A stretch of DNA of 64,000 nt from Puccinellia tenuiflora (lineage: Eukaryota > Streptophyta > Magnoliopsida > Poales > Poaceae). Below are positions 34,108 through 45,051 of the stretch, in pieces. Position 1 is the first letter of the stretch, and the number at the start of each line of letters is the position of its first letter. The notes below the pieces were generated by a model. The model worked only from the letters and a program-made list of their open reading frames with translations. It had not been told where the DNA came from and did no database searches. Made by a program: the position numbers and the translations under genes. The stretch lies in the NCBI GenBank assembly GCA_012064385.1, contig QRDG01001910.1, positions 434,001 through 498,000 on the forward strand. The letters are read 5' to 3'.

Positions 34108-35037
34108 GTCCTAGACTGGAGTTTTACCGGTTCACAAGCCCAAGGTTTGTCCTGATGGCTGCTTGGTGACAGTGGGCAGGCTTATGGTGTTACAGTATTG
34201 AGAATACCGGAGTCGGTGCTGCTGGCTATTGACTCTTCAGAAGAACCTTGTCGGGTATTCTGATCTTTCTTCGAAATGGTACCTATGCTACCTGATCAAG
34301 ATATTATTACATGTGTTATTCAGCAGTAAGTTTTGAAAGGAACAATGTAGATCACCATGTAAACATTTTCTCAAATACTAAGACGTTTCGAATTTTTTTT
34401 GTCGATTGAGGCAAAAAAAAAAAAAATCAACTAAACGTTGTTCCATTCGTATGGCCAGCTTCCAGTTTTGGCTGGACGGTGGATATGAGTGAGACTTTAC
34501 CTTTCGATTAGAACAAGACTACATATTGCGCACTGTATCCATCATGCCCAAAGCGGTTAGGTGCGAGTGATAAATGCGAAAGATCCCATCTCTCATGGGT
34601 TACTGACATGCATGCATTTCCCATTGGGAAGTACTAGAGTGAGGTGAGACAAAAAAAATTGGGGCCATTTTTGCATGCATCTCTCTAGGATGACTCCATG
34701 GCTGTTGGCCGTAGAGCTGGCAAGAGTTAATGGCCCGGATGTTGTGCATCACATGAAGGCGTAGGAAGAAGAAGAAAGAAGAACTGTGTACACTTTTCAG
34801 TTTGTTCTCACAAATCCGTCTCCATTTTTGTGTGGTGGCAGCTCCTTGGCTGGCTCACCGTAGGGAGTATCAGTGAGTGAGTGGCAAGTTTGGTGAATAC
34901 CTTCCGTATGCATGGGGGTGATGCTATGGATAATCTCTGCGGTTTCTGTCTAGCATTGATTATGATAATTTCATGTCTGAACTCTGAACATTTACGAGTA
35001 TCATCCACTGTGGTCACACTTGTACAGCTTGCATCTG
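34108..35037. other. No gene recognised
   Basis: AT-rich sequence with A and T runs and short frames only. No inverted repeat with a target duplication, tRNA or conserved exon was seen. Confidence 0.5.
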
Positions 35038-35411
35038 GGCCTCTTTAGTTCACAGGAATTGAAAAGTATAGGAATAGGAAAAACGTAGGAATATAGTGTC
35101 GTAACATATGAAATCTTACAGGAACTAAAAACGTAGGAACCAGTTACACTAGTTGTTTGGTTGCAGCACACGAAAAACGCAGGATTTTTTCATGGAGTGG
35201 AGTACAAGTAATACTTGTCATAGACTCATAGGAATTTTTTCATGAGCTCCAACCTTTTGCTAGAATTCCTATGGGATTGTAGTGTAGGAAAGCAATCCAT
35301 AGGAATTTTGGAGGATTCATTCCTTTGAACCAAATGGATTCCATAGGAAAAATTCCTATGGGTTGGAATCCTATAAAATTCCTTTGAAAATCCTTTGAAC
35401 CAAAGAGGCCC
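35038..35411. mobile_element. MITE related to the one at 30158
   Basis: GGGCCTCTTTAGTTCACAGG at 35038 mirrors CTTTGAACCAAAGAGGCCC ending at 35411. The interior repeats AGGAATAGGAAAA and CCTATAGGAAT-type strings also seen at 30158-30461. I found no target duplication, so it may have lost a flank or be older. Confidence 0.75.
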
Positions 35412-35533
35412 GAAACCACTTGCATGACAACCAGCTATGATTTCCTACTTCCGACGATCAAGAAACAACTAGAAGTTTCTCTAGCATGTCCTAGCTATGC
35501 ATCATTCTTCCATGAAAACTTTAATTTTTCCTT

Positions 35534-36894
35534 GAGCACCGGGGGTCACAATAGGGCCCCTAAAGCTTCATTACGGCCCTGGACAGAAAAACAGGCCACA
35601 CCGGGGGGTCGCAAAGGCCTTGTCCAGCCCGACACCTGTCCGGCAGCGCCAGCAGGGCCTCCAAAGTTGGGGGTTGCCTTCGCGGTGCCGGACACTGTCC
35701 GGCCCGAGCCTCCGACAGATATGGCCCGCCCGTCAGCCACACGAAAACGAGCCGACAGTCATTTCTGCTTCCACCCCTCCATCCTCTATTCCCTACCCGG
35801 CGACTCACGCTACCGCCGCCACCCTCGACATAGCCATATCCGCCGTCCCCATCTCCACCGCCGATTGTCGCGCCCCAACCGCAACACTCGCCGCCGGCGC
35901 TCCCTGGCAAGGCCTGCCTTCTTTCTTCTCCGACGGAAACTCTTCCCTACCGGCGCGACGAGTAAGTCCCTCCCTACCGCCCGCAAGGTGTTCGGCTTTT
36001 TGCCGACAATCCTTTCTTTTATGATTTCCGACGTTTTGATCCTTGATTAGGCTATGGATTCGGATGACGAAATAATGTTTCACCAAATGATGGAAGAGCA
36101 GACCGCACTTGAAATGGATGATCAAGAGAATGAAGAGGTCATCCGCATTCTTGTGGCGATGGTGCAGGCGGAGGAAGCCGAACCCAAACGCGGTGGATCT
36201 ATGCCTAGGAAAAAGGCTAACACGAACCGGGACTGGGTGACGGGACATATGCTTTTGTTCAACGATTATTTTGCGCACCAGCTGGTAAATGATGAGGTTG
36301 CTTTTCGCCGGCGCTTTAGGATGAATAGAGGTTTGTTTCAGAGCATTGTGCATGGTGTGCGAGAGTATGATGAGTACTTTGAGCTTAAGAGTGACTGCAC
36401 CGGACTACTTGGTTTCTCATCTATTCAGAAGTGCTCGGTTGCTTTACGGTGTCTTGCATATGGGGCTCCCGCAGATTCTATGGTCGACTACTTCCGTATG
36501 GCTGAGTCGACAGTCAGTGAAGCCACTTACAGGTTTTGCAAGGCGGTGAATGCGGTGTTTGGACCCACGTATCTGAGGGAACCAAATGCTCAAGACAATG
36601 CTCGGCTCTTGGCAGTAGCTGAAGCAAGAGGTTTTCTAGGGATGCTCGGAAGCATTGACTGCATGCATTGGAAGTGGAAGAATTGTTCATACGCTTGGCA
36701 GGGGATGTATAAAGTAGGACATCTTGGAGCATGCAACGTTGTACTTGAAGCGGTGGCCAACTATGCCACGTGGATTTGGCATGCTTTCTTTGGAATGGCC
36801 GGTGCTCACAACGATAACAACGTGTTGCAACGATCTATGGTCTTTTCTAGGATTGCGAATGGTCAAGCTCCCGAGTGTAACTATGAGATCAATG
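35534..36894 (+). mobile_element. PIF/Harbinger element, left part, cut by CACTA
   Basis: The left end reads GAGCA, then CCGGGGGTC, which is the 23444 family end (GAGCATCTCCACCGGGGGTC) with six bases missing. The leader shares GGACAGAAAAA and GCCACACCGGG strings with 23444-23640. The transposase reading frame runs into the CACTA insertion at 36895. The right half would lie beyond the nested insertions, outside the window. Confidence 0.75.
36054..36893 (+). pseudogene. PIF/Harbinger DDE transposase, 3' truncated by insertion
   Basis: Open for 280 codons from ATG 36054: an acidic N-terminus (MDSDDEIMFHQMMEEQ), a helix-turn-helix-like region (FRRRFRMNRGLFQSIVHGV), CLAYGAPADSMVDYFRMAES, and the DDE core. 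The first Asp is in GSIDCMHWKWKNC. The second block is WIWHAFFGMAGAHNDNNVLQRS with Asp in HNDNN. The frame breaks off after CNYEIN exactly where CACTAGTAGG begins; the third acidic residue and about 140-150 residues are lost. Intact enzymes excise Harbinger elements and MITEs with TTA/TAA sites. Before the insertion the frame shows no stop, so this copy may have been active until then (inference). Confidence 0.88.
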
Positions 36895-38576
36895 CACTAG
36901 TAGGAAAATGCCTATCACTGGCGAACCTGTTTTGGCTATCGCTGGCGAACATGCGGTTCGCCAGCGCTACTATCGCCAGTGGTAACAGCTTACCGCTGGC
37001 GAACATCATGTTCGCCAGCGGTAAGTAAGTTACCACTGACGAACCACTTTCTTCTTCGCCAGCGAGGTGCCACTTACCATTGGCGAACAGAGAGTTTGTT
37101 CGCCACCGGTATACCCAGGGATTACCACTGGCGAACCAGGCTCCTGTTCGCCAGTAATATGTATTTCTGCTTTTAAAATAAAAGCAGAAATATATTACAG
37201 CAATATATACAGGTAAATACATATATTGACAGAGACAGTATAATTGACAGAAACAGTATAATTGACAGAATTTAAATAGATACAAATAGACAAGTGACCA
37301 AATTATTGGTTCATCACATATATGCATGCATTACAAGCCGAAATATACAAGTGAGACCCAATATTTTGCATACATATGCATTAATACACACACATCTCCG
37401 GAAGTCGATAGTTTAGATCGAAAGTTTTCAAAAGCAAGTAGTAATCTAAACTACAATCACAGACAAGAGAACTGCAATGGCGATGTAGAAGAAGAGTATA
37501 TATGCATGTTCTTCCTCTCTTCCGCTCCGCCTTTGCTTTACTCTTGTAGCTCTTGTAGTTGTAGCCCTCTCATCCTGCTTGCTTCGGACATCTTCATCTC
37601 TCTGTACACGAGGCAAAGATAAAAGTGTTAGGCAAATAAAAGAAGAGCAAGAGTTTATACACAAATCAAATAATAGTTAAATGACTACACCAAAATCGAA
37701 AACATGCCTCATATATAGGTTGGACACACAAATTACAGAGATGGTGCTAGCGAGCCAAGTAGGATGCACAAGATGTGTGTACTCGTGCATATCACAAGGC
37801 TCGCTAGACCATCCCTGTATCACACGATGTCACGACATTTTAATCATCGGCATTCTAGAAAAAGAGTACAAAACTAAACATCCGCATTCTCGGAGAAAGA
37901 TGAAATAAAAACAAACATGATTTGGATTTGTGTCTCATACTTAGATTGGACACACAGAAGTTCCAGGGATGGTGCGAGTGAGCCAAGTAGGATGCACAAG
38001 ATGTGTATTTGTGCATATCACAAGGCTCACTAGCGCCATCCCCGGGATCACACGGTGTCACTTCGTTTTAATCATCGACATTCAGAGAGAAAGATGAAAC
38101 AAAACAAAACAACTCTAATTAAATAGCATCGATCACACATGGAAGTTCAACGACTTTAGAAGCACAAGTTAATTTACGGATATAATTTCCAAACACAAGT
38201 TCATCTATCATACTAAGTAGACAACACATACCGTCGATCACTTCTTCTTGCGCGGCTTCGGTGGGAACGTGAGAACACCATCTATAGTGAATGGCCGGTG
38301 ATCACCCTGCGCTATTGAGCGATGTTCGATCTCGTCGTTCGGTGGTACTGCAAAGCCGTTGAAGTACACCCCAAAGCGAGGCAAGACATCGTTGCAGATG
38401 ATTCCCGCGATCACCTGCTGGATACGACCGAACTCTTGACTGATACGAGCATCACTGGCTTCTGCCAAGACGTTGCACCATCTGTCGATAGCAGCCGAAA
38501 ACTGCAGTTGTTGTTGATCCTTTACAAACTCCTGCATGTGATTGATGAGGTACCATGCCTCCATCTTACTGCCTGG
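36895..38576. mobile_element. CACTA element, truncated on the right by Athila insertion
   Basis: Begins CACTAGTAGGAAAATGCC at 36895 inside the Harbinger transposase; the preceding triplet ATG is the likely target duplication. To about 37160 it has palindromes built on CACTGGCGAAC / GTTCGCCAGTG, the same plan as the 21000-22697 element but with another core. The interior carries a hairpin duplication and a minus-strand ORF. At 38577 the Athila-type LTR starts; the right end lies outside the window. Confidence 0.8.
37705..38100. repeat. Duplicated hairpin unit inside CACTA
   Basis: Two copies of about 200 bp (about 37705-37905 and 37925-38100) share TGGACACACA, GAGCCAAGTAGGATGCACA, GTGCATATCACAAGGCTC and TTTTAATCATCG. 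Within each, the outer part is inverted: GATGGTgCTAGCGAGCC with GGCTCGCTAGaCCATC in the first, and GGGATGG..GAGTGAGCC with GGCTCAC..CCATCCC in the second. An inner ATGCAC/GTGCAT pair is also present. Each would fold into a stem-loop of about 80-100 nt. Confidence 0.7.
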
Positions 38577-38588
38577 TGATACGTCCAT
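38238..38588 (-). pseudogene. CACTA-borne ORF, truncated by LTR insertion
   Basis: The minus-strand frame ends PPKPRKKK at 38238 and reads back through DVLPRFGVYFNGFAVPPN, QEFGRIQQVIAG and KMEAWYLINHMQEF. The native part begins at 38576; the first residues (MDVS) come from the Athila LTR. I do not recognise a named domain. Its position suggests the 3' exon of a CACTA-encoded protein, followed by intron-like sequence. The N-terminal portion is separated by the nested array and lies outside the window. Confidence 0.5.
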
Positions 38589-40100
38589 TTTGCATCACTA
38601 TTTTACATCATAATTTACCTTTATTTATTGATATATTTCATATTATGATGCAGTACTTATGTTATTTTACCTTATTTTGCATGTTTTGCAATTATTGGGG
38701 ATGCATCTGCCGGAGCCCGGAATCAGCTGGAAAAGTACCTGTCAAGATACCTGACGTCGAAAGCTCCAAAAATTCCAAAAAAATTCGGAGATAAATATTT
38801 TAGGAAATAAGTCAAGGAGCCAAAAGGGCGCACAGAGGCGAGCTCCAGGGAGCAGGGGCGGCCCCCTACCGCGGGTCCACCCTGGGTCACGAGTGGGACC
38901 CGCCCCTGGCTCCTGTGGCCCCCCTCCGGCTCCCCTTCGGCGTATTACTTCCCTTTGACCTAGAAACATCAGGGGTATCGACGAATAATTTTTCCGCCGC
39001 CTCCACGAGGAGGAAACCAGACAGAGAGAAGAAGAGCTCCGGCAGGGAGAAAACTGCCGGGGAATTTCCCTCCCGGAGGGGGGAGATCACCGCCATCGTC
39101 ATCGCCATCACGTCAGGCATCATCGGGATCATCATCAACATCATCTCCACCATCAGCACCATCATCACCGCCGCCATCCCATCTCATCTCGCTGTAACAA
39201 TTATCATTGTGTTGCTATTAGTCCATCGGAATCGTATCCCGGGCGTTGATTACCACTTGTAGTTGATGTTTGAGAGTTTTATCGGTGAATTATCATTACA
39301 ATCAGATTGTTGCCCATATTCATATCACCTCTGATCATGATCTATATGATGTCTTGTGAGTAGTCCGTTTGGTTCTTGAGGACATGGGGAAAGTCTAGTT
39401 GCTAGTAATTGCACAATGTTGAGTAATATTTAATGGTTTGATTATATGTTGTGGTGTTATTCCTCAAGTGGTATCGTGTGAACATCGACTACATGATACT
39501 TCACCTTTCAAAGGGCCTAGGGGAATGCATGGTGTATTTAGTTTTCCTATGGTAGGGTTGCAGGAGTGACAGAAACCTAAACCCCAATTCGCGAACTAGT
39601 GCACTAGGGAGTGTAGGGTCTCGGAGTTTAAGGCTGTGGTTAGGTTTTTTTTCCTTAATTATTTTCTTGTAGTTGCGGATGCTTGCAAGGGTGTTAATCA
39701 CAAGTATGTATTTATCCAAGTAAGAGAGGTGCATTAGCATAGGTCCACCCACACAGCACTTTATCAAAACATTGAAGATTAATCACCGGCGTGCAATGAA
39801 AATGACTAGGCAGAAGTTCCCATGTGTCCTCAAGAACGTTTAAATCATCATAAGTAACACAACCGGCCTATCCTTTGAGCTTAAAAGGATTGGGCTATTT
39901 GCTACAACTATTGTAGCACTCTTTTATTTACTTGTTCTTTATTTGTTCTTTATATCAAAACTTCAAAAATATTTCTCTTTTAGTGCTTGCAGTAAAACCT
40001 TGCTGAAATCTACTTGTCAACACCTTCTGCTCCTCGTTGGGTTCGACACTCTTACTTATCGAAAGGACTACGATAGATCCCCTATACTTGTGGGTCATCA
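38577..40100 (+). mobile_element. Athila-type LTR 1 (5' LTR of the array)
   Basis: Starts TGATACGTCCATTTTGCATC at 38577 and ends TGGGTCATCA at 40100 (1,524 bp). The start and end match Triticeae Athila-type elements such as Sabrina/WHAM by eye. The primer site follows 11 bases later. The left flank CCTGG (38572-38576) is the probable target duplication; its partner should lie beyond the window. It lacks the insertion found in LTR 2. Confidence 0.9.
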
Positions 40101-40111
40101 AGACTCTTTTC

Positions 40112-40129
40112 TGGCGCCGTTGCCGGGGA
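40112..40129 (+). promoter_or_regulatory. Primer-binding site, tRNA-Asp type
   Basis: TGGCGCCGTTGCCGGGGA matches the tRNA-Asp primer site known for Athila elements. It recurs downstream of LTR 2 at about 57495-57512. Confidence 0.9.
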
Positions 40130-40215
40130 GTGAAGCGCTATTGGTAAGTGGAATTGGTAAGGAACGCTTTTATTGTAGGTGCTATTTTTATTTCTATTTG
40201 TTACTTTGATTGGTT

Positions 40216-42204
40216 ATGGAGCACTCTTCACTTAGTATGCTGTTCGGGAGCGACTCTACCACCACATCCGTGGTGGAGAAGAGTCTTCCACTCTCTGAAA
40301 TTGATCCATTCAAAATACCTATGGGAATTATTGATCATGTTATGAGTAATCGTTATGCAGGGGATGGGACTATCCATCCGGGTTATCATTTGCTTTATAT
40401 TAAAGAACTATGTGAGCTATTTAAGATTGCAGGTATGCCAAGAGAGGTAATCATCAGGAAATTATTTTCAATATCATTAAAGGATAAAGCTATGGATTGG
40501 TATATGCTTCTGGATAATTCTCATTTGGATTGGAAAGAGCTTATGTCTCTCTTTTATTCTAAATTTTATCCTCTTCATGAAATTCATCAAGATAGAAATT
40601 ATATTTACAACTTTTGGCCACGTGAAAGAGAAAGCATCGCTCAAGCTTGGGGGAGGTTTAAATCTCTAATGCTTAAATGCCCCAATCATGAGCTTCCTAA
40701 TGATATAATTGTTAACAATTTTTATGCAAAGCTATCACGCCGTGATAAGGATATGCTCGATGCTTCTTCTCTCGGATCTTTTATAAACAAAAAGGTTAAT
40801 GCTAAATGGGATCTCATTGAAAGGATTTATCGCAATGCGGAGGATTGGGAGATCGACAAAGGTAAAGAATCAGGTATAAATTATGAGTATGATTGCATTA
40901 AATCTTTCATGGAAACTGAACGTTTTAAGGTACTTAGTACTAAGTTTGGGCTCGATTCTCAAATTGTTGTTGATCTTTATAAATCCTTTGCTGATCATAT
41001 TAATATTCCAAAAGAAAAGTGGAATAAGTACCATGAACCTTTTAAGATGTTTGTAAAAAGGATGTGCTTGTTAGTAATGATATACCTGTGCACAAAGTTG
41101 AATCTGTTTTACCTGCTGTTCACTTTGAAAAACCACCCTTTCCTATAAGAATTAAAGAACACTCAATTGTTGCTAATGTGGTTAATAAAAGTGAAAGAAA
41201 AGCTTATGAACCTGATGAACAACTAGAAATTACCTCTCCAGTAGCTTTGGTTAAAGATCTTGTAACTAAGAACGTCGATGGAAGTTATATTAATTTTTGT
41301 GAAGCTGCTACTAACATTGTTAGGCAAGATAAGAGTGCAAAAGTTGTTGGTACACCTATTGTTTCTGTCAAAATAGGTGATCATTGCTATTATGGACTAT
41401 GTGATATGGGAGCAAGTGCAAGTGCTATTACATATACACTTTATCAAGAGATAATGCGCGAGATTGCACCATGTGAGTTTGAAGATATTGATTTGGAGAT
41501 TAAATTGGCTAATAGAGATGTCATCCACCCGGTGGGAATTGTCAGAGACGTTGAAGTCTTATGTGGTAAGGTAAAATATCCAACTGATTTCCTTGTTTTG
41601 GGGTCAGTTAAAGATAAATTTTGTCCTATCATATTTGGTAGAACTTTCTTAAATACTTACAGTGTTGTTATAGACTTTAAGAAAGAAAAGGTCTCTATTC
41701 AATTCGCCGGAGAACCATATGAATTTAATTTTTCCAAATTTGCTAGACATCATTCTGATAAAGAATTACTTAATGAGGATCTTATTATTGAAAGAATTGC
41801 TTCTATTGCTGTGCCTCCTAACGATCCTTTGCAGCTATTTATGGAGTAGCACGAGAATGACATGTTTACGCAGGAAAGGGAAGAAATTGATGAAGTCTTC
41901 TTTAGACAGCTGGCTATTCTAAAACATGATCTACTTGTGGAATCGCTGGGGACGCCCACGCCTCCAAAAGGAGATCTTGTTTTTGAATTAAAAACTCTCC
42001 CAGATACTCTTAAGTATACATATTTAGATGAGAAGAAAATATATCCTGTTATTATCAATTCTAACCTTTCAGCAAGAGAAGAGGAACGATTATTGGAGGT
42101 TCTTAAGAAACATCGAGTTGCAATGGGCTATACTTTGGAAGATCTTCAAGGGATTTCTCCATCTATTTGTCAACATACAATTAATCTTGAACCTGATGCG
42201 AAGC
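40216..42204 (+). pseudogene. Athila-type gag and protease, copy 1, frameshifted
   Basis: ATG 40216 starts MEHSSLSMLFGSD. The Athila gag core follows (IDHVMSNRYAGDGTIHPGY, LFSISLKDKAMDWYM, AWGRFKSLMLKCPNH). One A is missing near 41044 compared with copy 2, shifting the frame. The aspartic protease region reads YYGLCDMGASASAI (variant DMGAS active site) and CPIIFGRTFLNTYSVVIDF. A TAG at 41847 replaces the GAG of copy 2. The frame beyond is coding-like up to EPDAK, where the nested LTR element begins. In life, gag forms the particle and the protease cuts gag-pol. This copy cannot make an intact polyprotein. Confidence 0.85.
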
Positions 42205-44241
42205 TGTAGCGACCTTGCCTTTTAAAAATAGCCAAGATCCCTGTGTTCTGTGCTAGTCCCTGGATCGCATAGCTAGCACCACAGTTCAAGATGTAATATC
42301 ATGCAAATGCGTCAAATATCTATTACATCGAAGATCCAGAAAAGTAAAACAATACAAGTTGCATAGCACAAGGATAGCATATTACAAAACTCAGCAGCGG
42401 AAAACATAAATAGCATGGAGCCCTCATCATCTTCATGTGCCACAGGCAGACATGTTGGTTGCAGACTCGAAACCCCTATCGTTTCTTACTCTTCGTCAGA
42501 AAATCCTGCAACACGTAGGCTACAGCCAAAAATTGGTCAGAACCATTTGAATGGATCTGGCAAATGATACTTGTGTACTCATAAAGGCAAACTTCTAACA
42601 ACTACATGCATATCTGGCTGGTGGAGTTTCAAGGCTAGTTGCATAAAGCCAATTTTGTCCTATTCTTTAAAAATCATTTTCTTTTCCATTTATTATGAGA
42701 TGAACATGGCATATCATCCAGTGCTCAATCTCCCTTGTTACACATAAAAACAATATCCTTTTAAGAATTTGAGATAAGTGGGAAACTTCCAACTTCTTCA
42801 AGTCCAGTCGCTCCGAGTTCTCTGCTTCCTGTACAGGTGCTCAAAGTTGTCCACCAATAGTCTCATGGCTAAGGAATTCCACAGGATGTGAGCATATCAA
42901 TAGGTCAGGTCATCGACCACCTACTAGGTCGCTCACAAGAAGACCTAACGTGAACATATCAGTAGGTCAGGCACTCAGCCCCCCCACTATGCCATTTATC
43001 GAGAGTCTAAGGTGAACATATCAATAGATCAGGCATCCAGCCACTACTATGTCACTCGCCGCACTTTAAAGTGAACATATCAATAGATCAGCCATCCAAC
43101 CACTACTATGTCACTCGCCGTAAAGTCTAATATGAACATATCAATAGATCAGGCATTCCAGCCACTACTATGTCACTCGCCGTATAACGAGAACACATCA
43201 ATAGGTCAGGCACTCAGCCACCTACATATGTCGCGCGTCGTAAGTTCTAATTGGACACATCAATAGTTCAGGCTATTAGCCACCTACTTATGTCACTCGA
43301 CACATATCAACAGGTCAGGTCATATACCACCTGCATTACCACTTGCAAAAATCTAACCCAATCCGTTCATGCAATCCATGAAACATTTGTTGCTTTCACA
43401 AACAAAATATGTCATCGGCTACAACAACCTTTTGAAATAGTATTCACATCGTCTACAAGCATGGCTAAGCAAATTGCTTCTACATTGGTTTCTACTAACT
43501 TAGTCAAGATACATATGGGTATCCTAACTGGGTTTGCATAGCATAATAATATAGTAGTACACCTATCCATACTACTAAAAACACTAAATGCAATAGACAC
43601 AAATTAACAGGACATTTATGCTAGAGTATCACTTGCCTTTTTGAGATTCGTCGTTTCTCACACACTCTTGCAAATGCAACAAGAGTCACACTCCGTCCAA
43701 TCTATCGTAGATAAACGAAACACAACATAAACAACATGACAAGACAAACAATTTGTGCAACAATAAGGATGCTGGTCAATTTAATAATCACACCAATAAT
43801 TTTAATTAGTTCTCTGGTTGACATACCAACACATGATGCAAAGAAAGATTTTTTTAATATTATTAAAGATTTAATGTTGCGATTTAAATCCTATAATAAC
43901 AATTTATAAGCTTCTGCAAGTTAATTCGAATTAATAGTTTAAATATCTTTTGAAACTGATGTCTCTGGTTAGAACTTTTAATTATCTAACATGGACAAAA
44001 AGAATTACTTTAATTCGAATTACTAATTTATCGTTATTCAACTTTTAGTGCACTTAAGAGTTCAGAAAATCTGAAAATAATATTTCGGTAAAAGTGTGTT
44101 TTTATTACAGAAACAGATTCTACACCTTCATACGAATCCAATGGTATATTATTTCATATTTATGGTCATACGGTTGATTTGATATGATTTTTGTAAGATT
44201 AATCAATTTCTGGAATTTTCAGAAAAGATTTTTGACCGAGA

Positions 44242-44401
44242 CACTACAAGAGATATGACTATCTGTGACGCTCATTCTGTGACGTTCTAGTAAAAAATTG
44301 TCACGGTCTAAGCAAGAACGTCACAGAATTGATGATTCCCTGACGTTTTTAACCAGAACGTCACAGAATCCGCGTCATAGATAATCACATCTCTTGTAGT
44401 G
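44242..44401. mobile_element. 160-bp CACTA MITE
   Basis: CACTACAAGAGATATGACTA at 44242; reading inward from 44401, CACTACAAGAGATGTGATTA. AGA occurs on both sides (44239-44241, 44402-44404), while the other LTR reads GACCGAGAGTTGACC without the insert. Internal GAACGTCACAGAA / TTCTGTGACG palindromes follow the plan of the larger CACTA elements. Confidence 0.95.
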
Positions 44402-45051
44402 AGAGTTGACCTTGATGATGTCAGCATGATGCAGTGCTGACTCCTCTGCTGACTGGATGCTGATGCAGCTGCCACACGCAGCTGACGAGGCGGCGACGTG
44501 GACGACACGTGGCGAATTCTGATTCGTCCATACCTCAAAAAAGAGATCTGATTTGTTAAGACAAATCCGTAGATCAAATCGAAAAACTTTGAACACGAAA
44601 GTTGTGGGGAACGATGAGATCTACCTTCTGCAAGTACAAATTTCACCGGATTTGGTTGGACGGTTGATGAGTAATCGAAGTTTTACTCGATCAGATCTGA
44701 AACCCTGTGATGTGGAATTCTCCAGATACGGTGGATGAAAAGTGGTGAGGTTTGTCGGGATGGAAAGATTTCGATGAGTTCTACAACTCTCACGAAGGAT
44801 GAAACAGCATCCGAGCAAAGCTCGAACCGTGAGAAGCGAAAGATTGAAAGCTAGATCTGAAACCGAAATTTCGAGTTTAGGACGAGTTCTCGGCCGGGTC
44901 TGGGGTTTATATAGGCGTGGAGGTCGGTTCAGAGGCGCTACTTGGAGTAGGGAACAAGGCAAAAGAAACATATTCAAATTTGGAGTCTTTTAGATAAAGA
45001 TATAAGAGTTCGAATAGAGAAAGGTTTTGAAAAACAGGATCGATCGACCGG

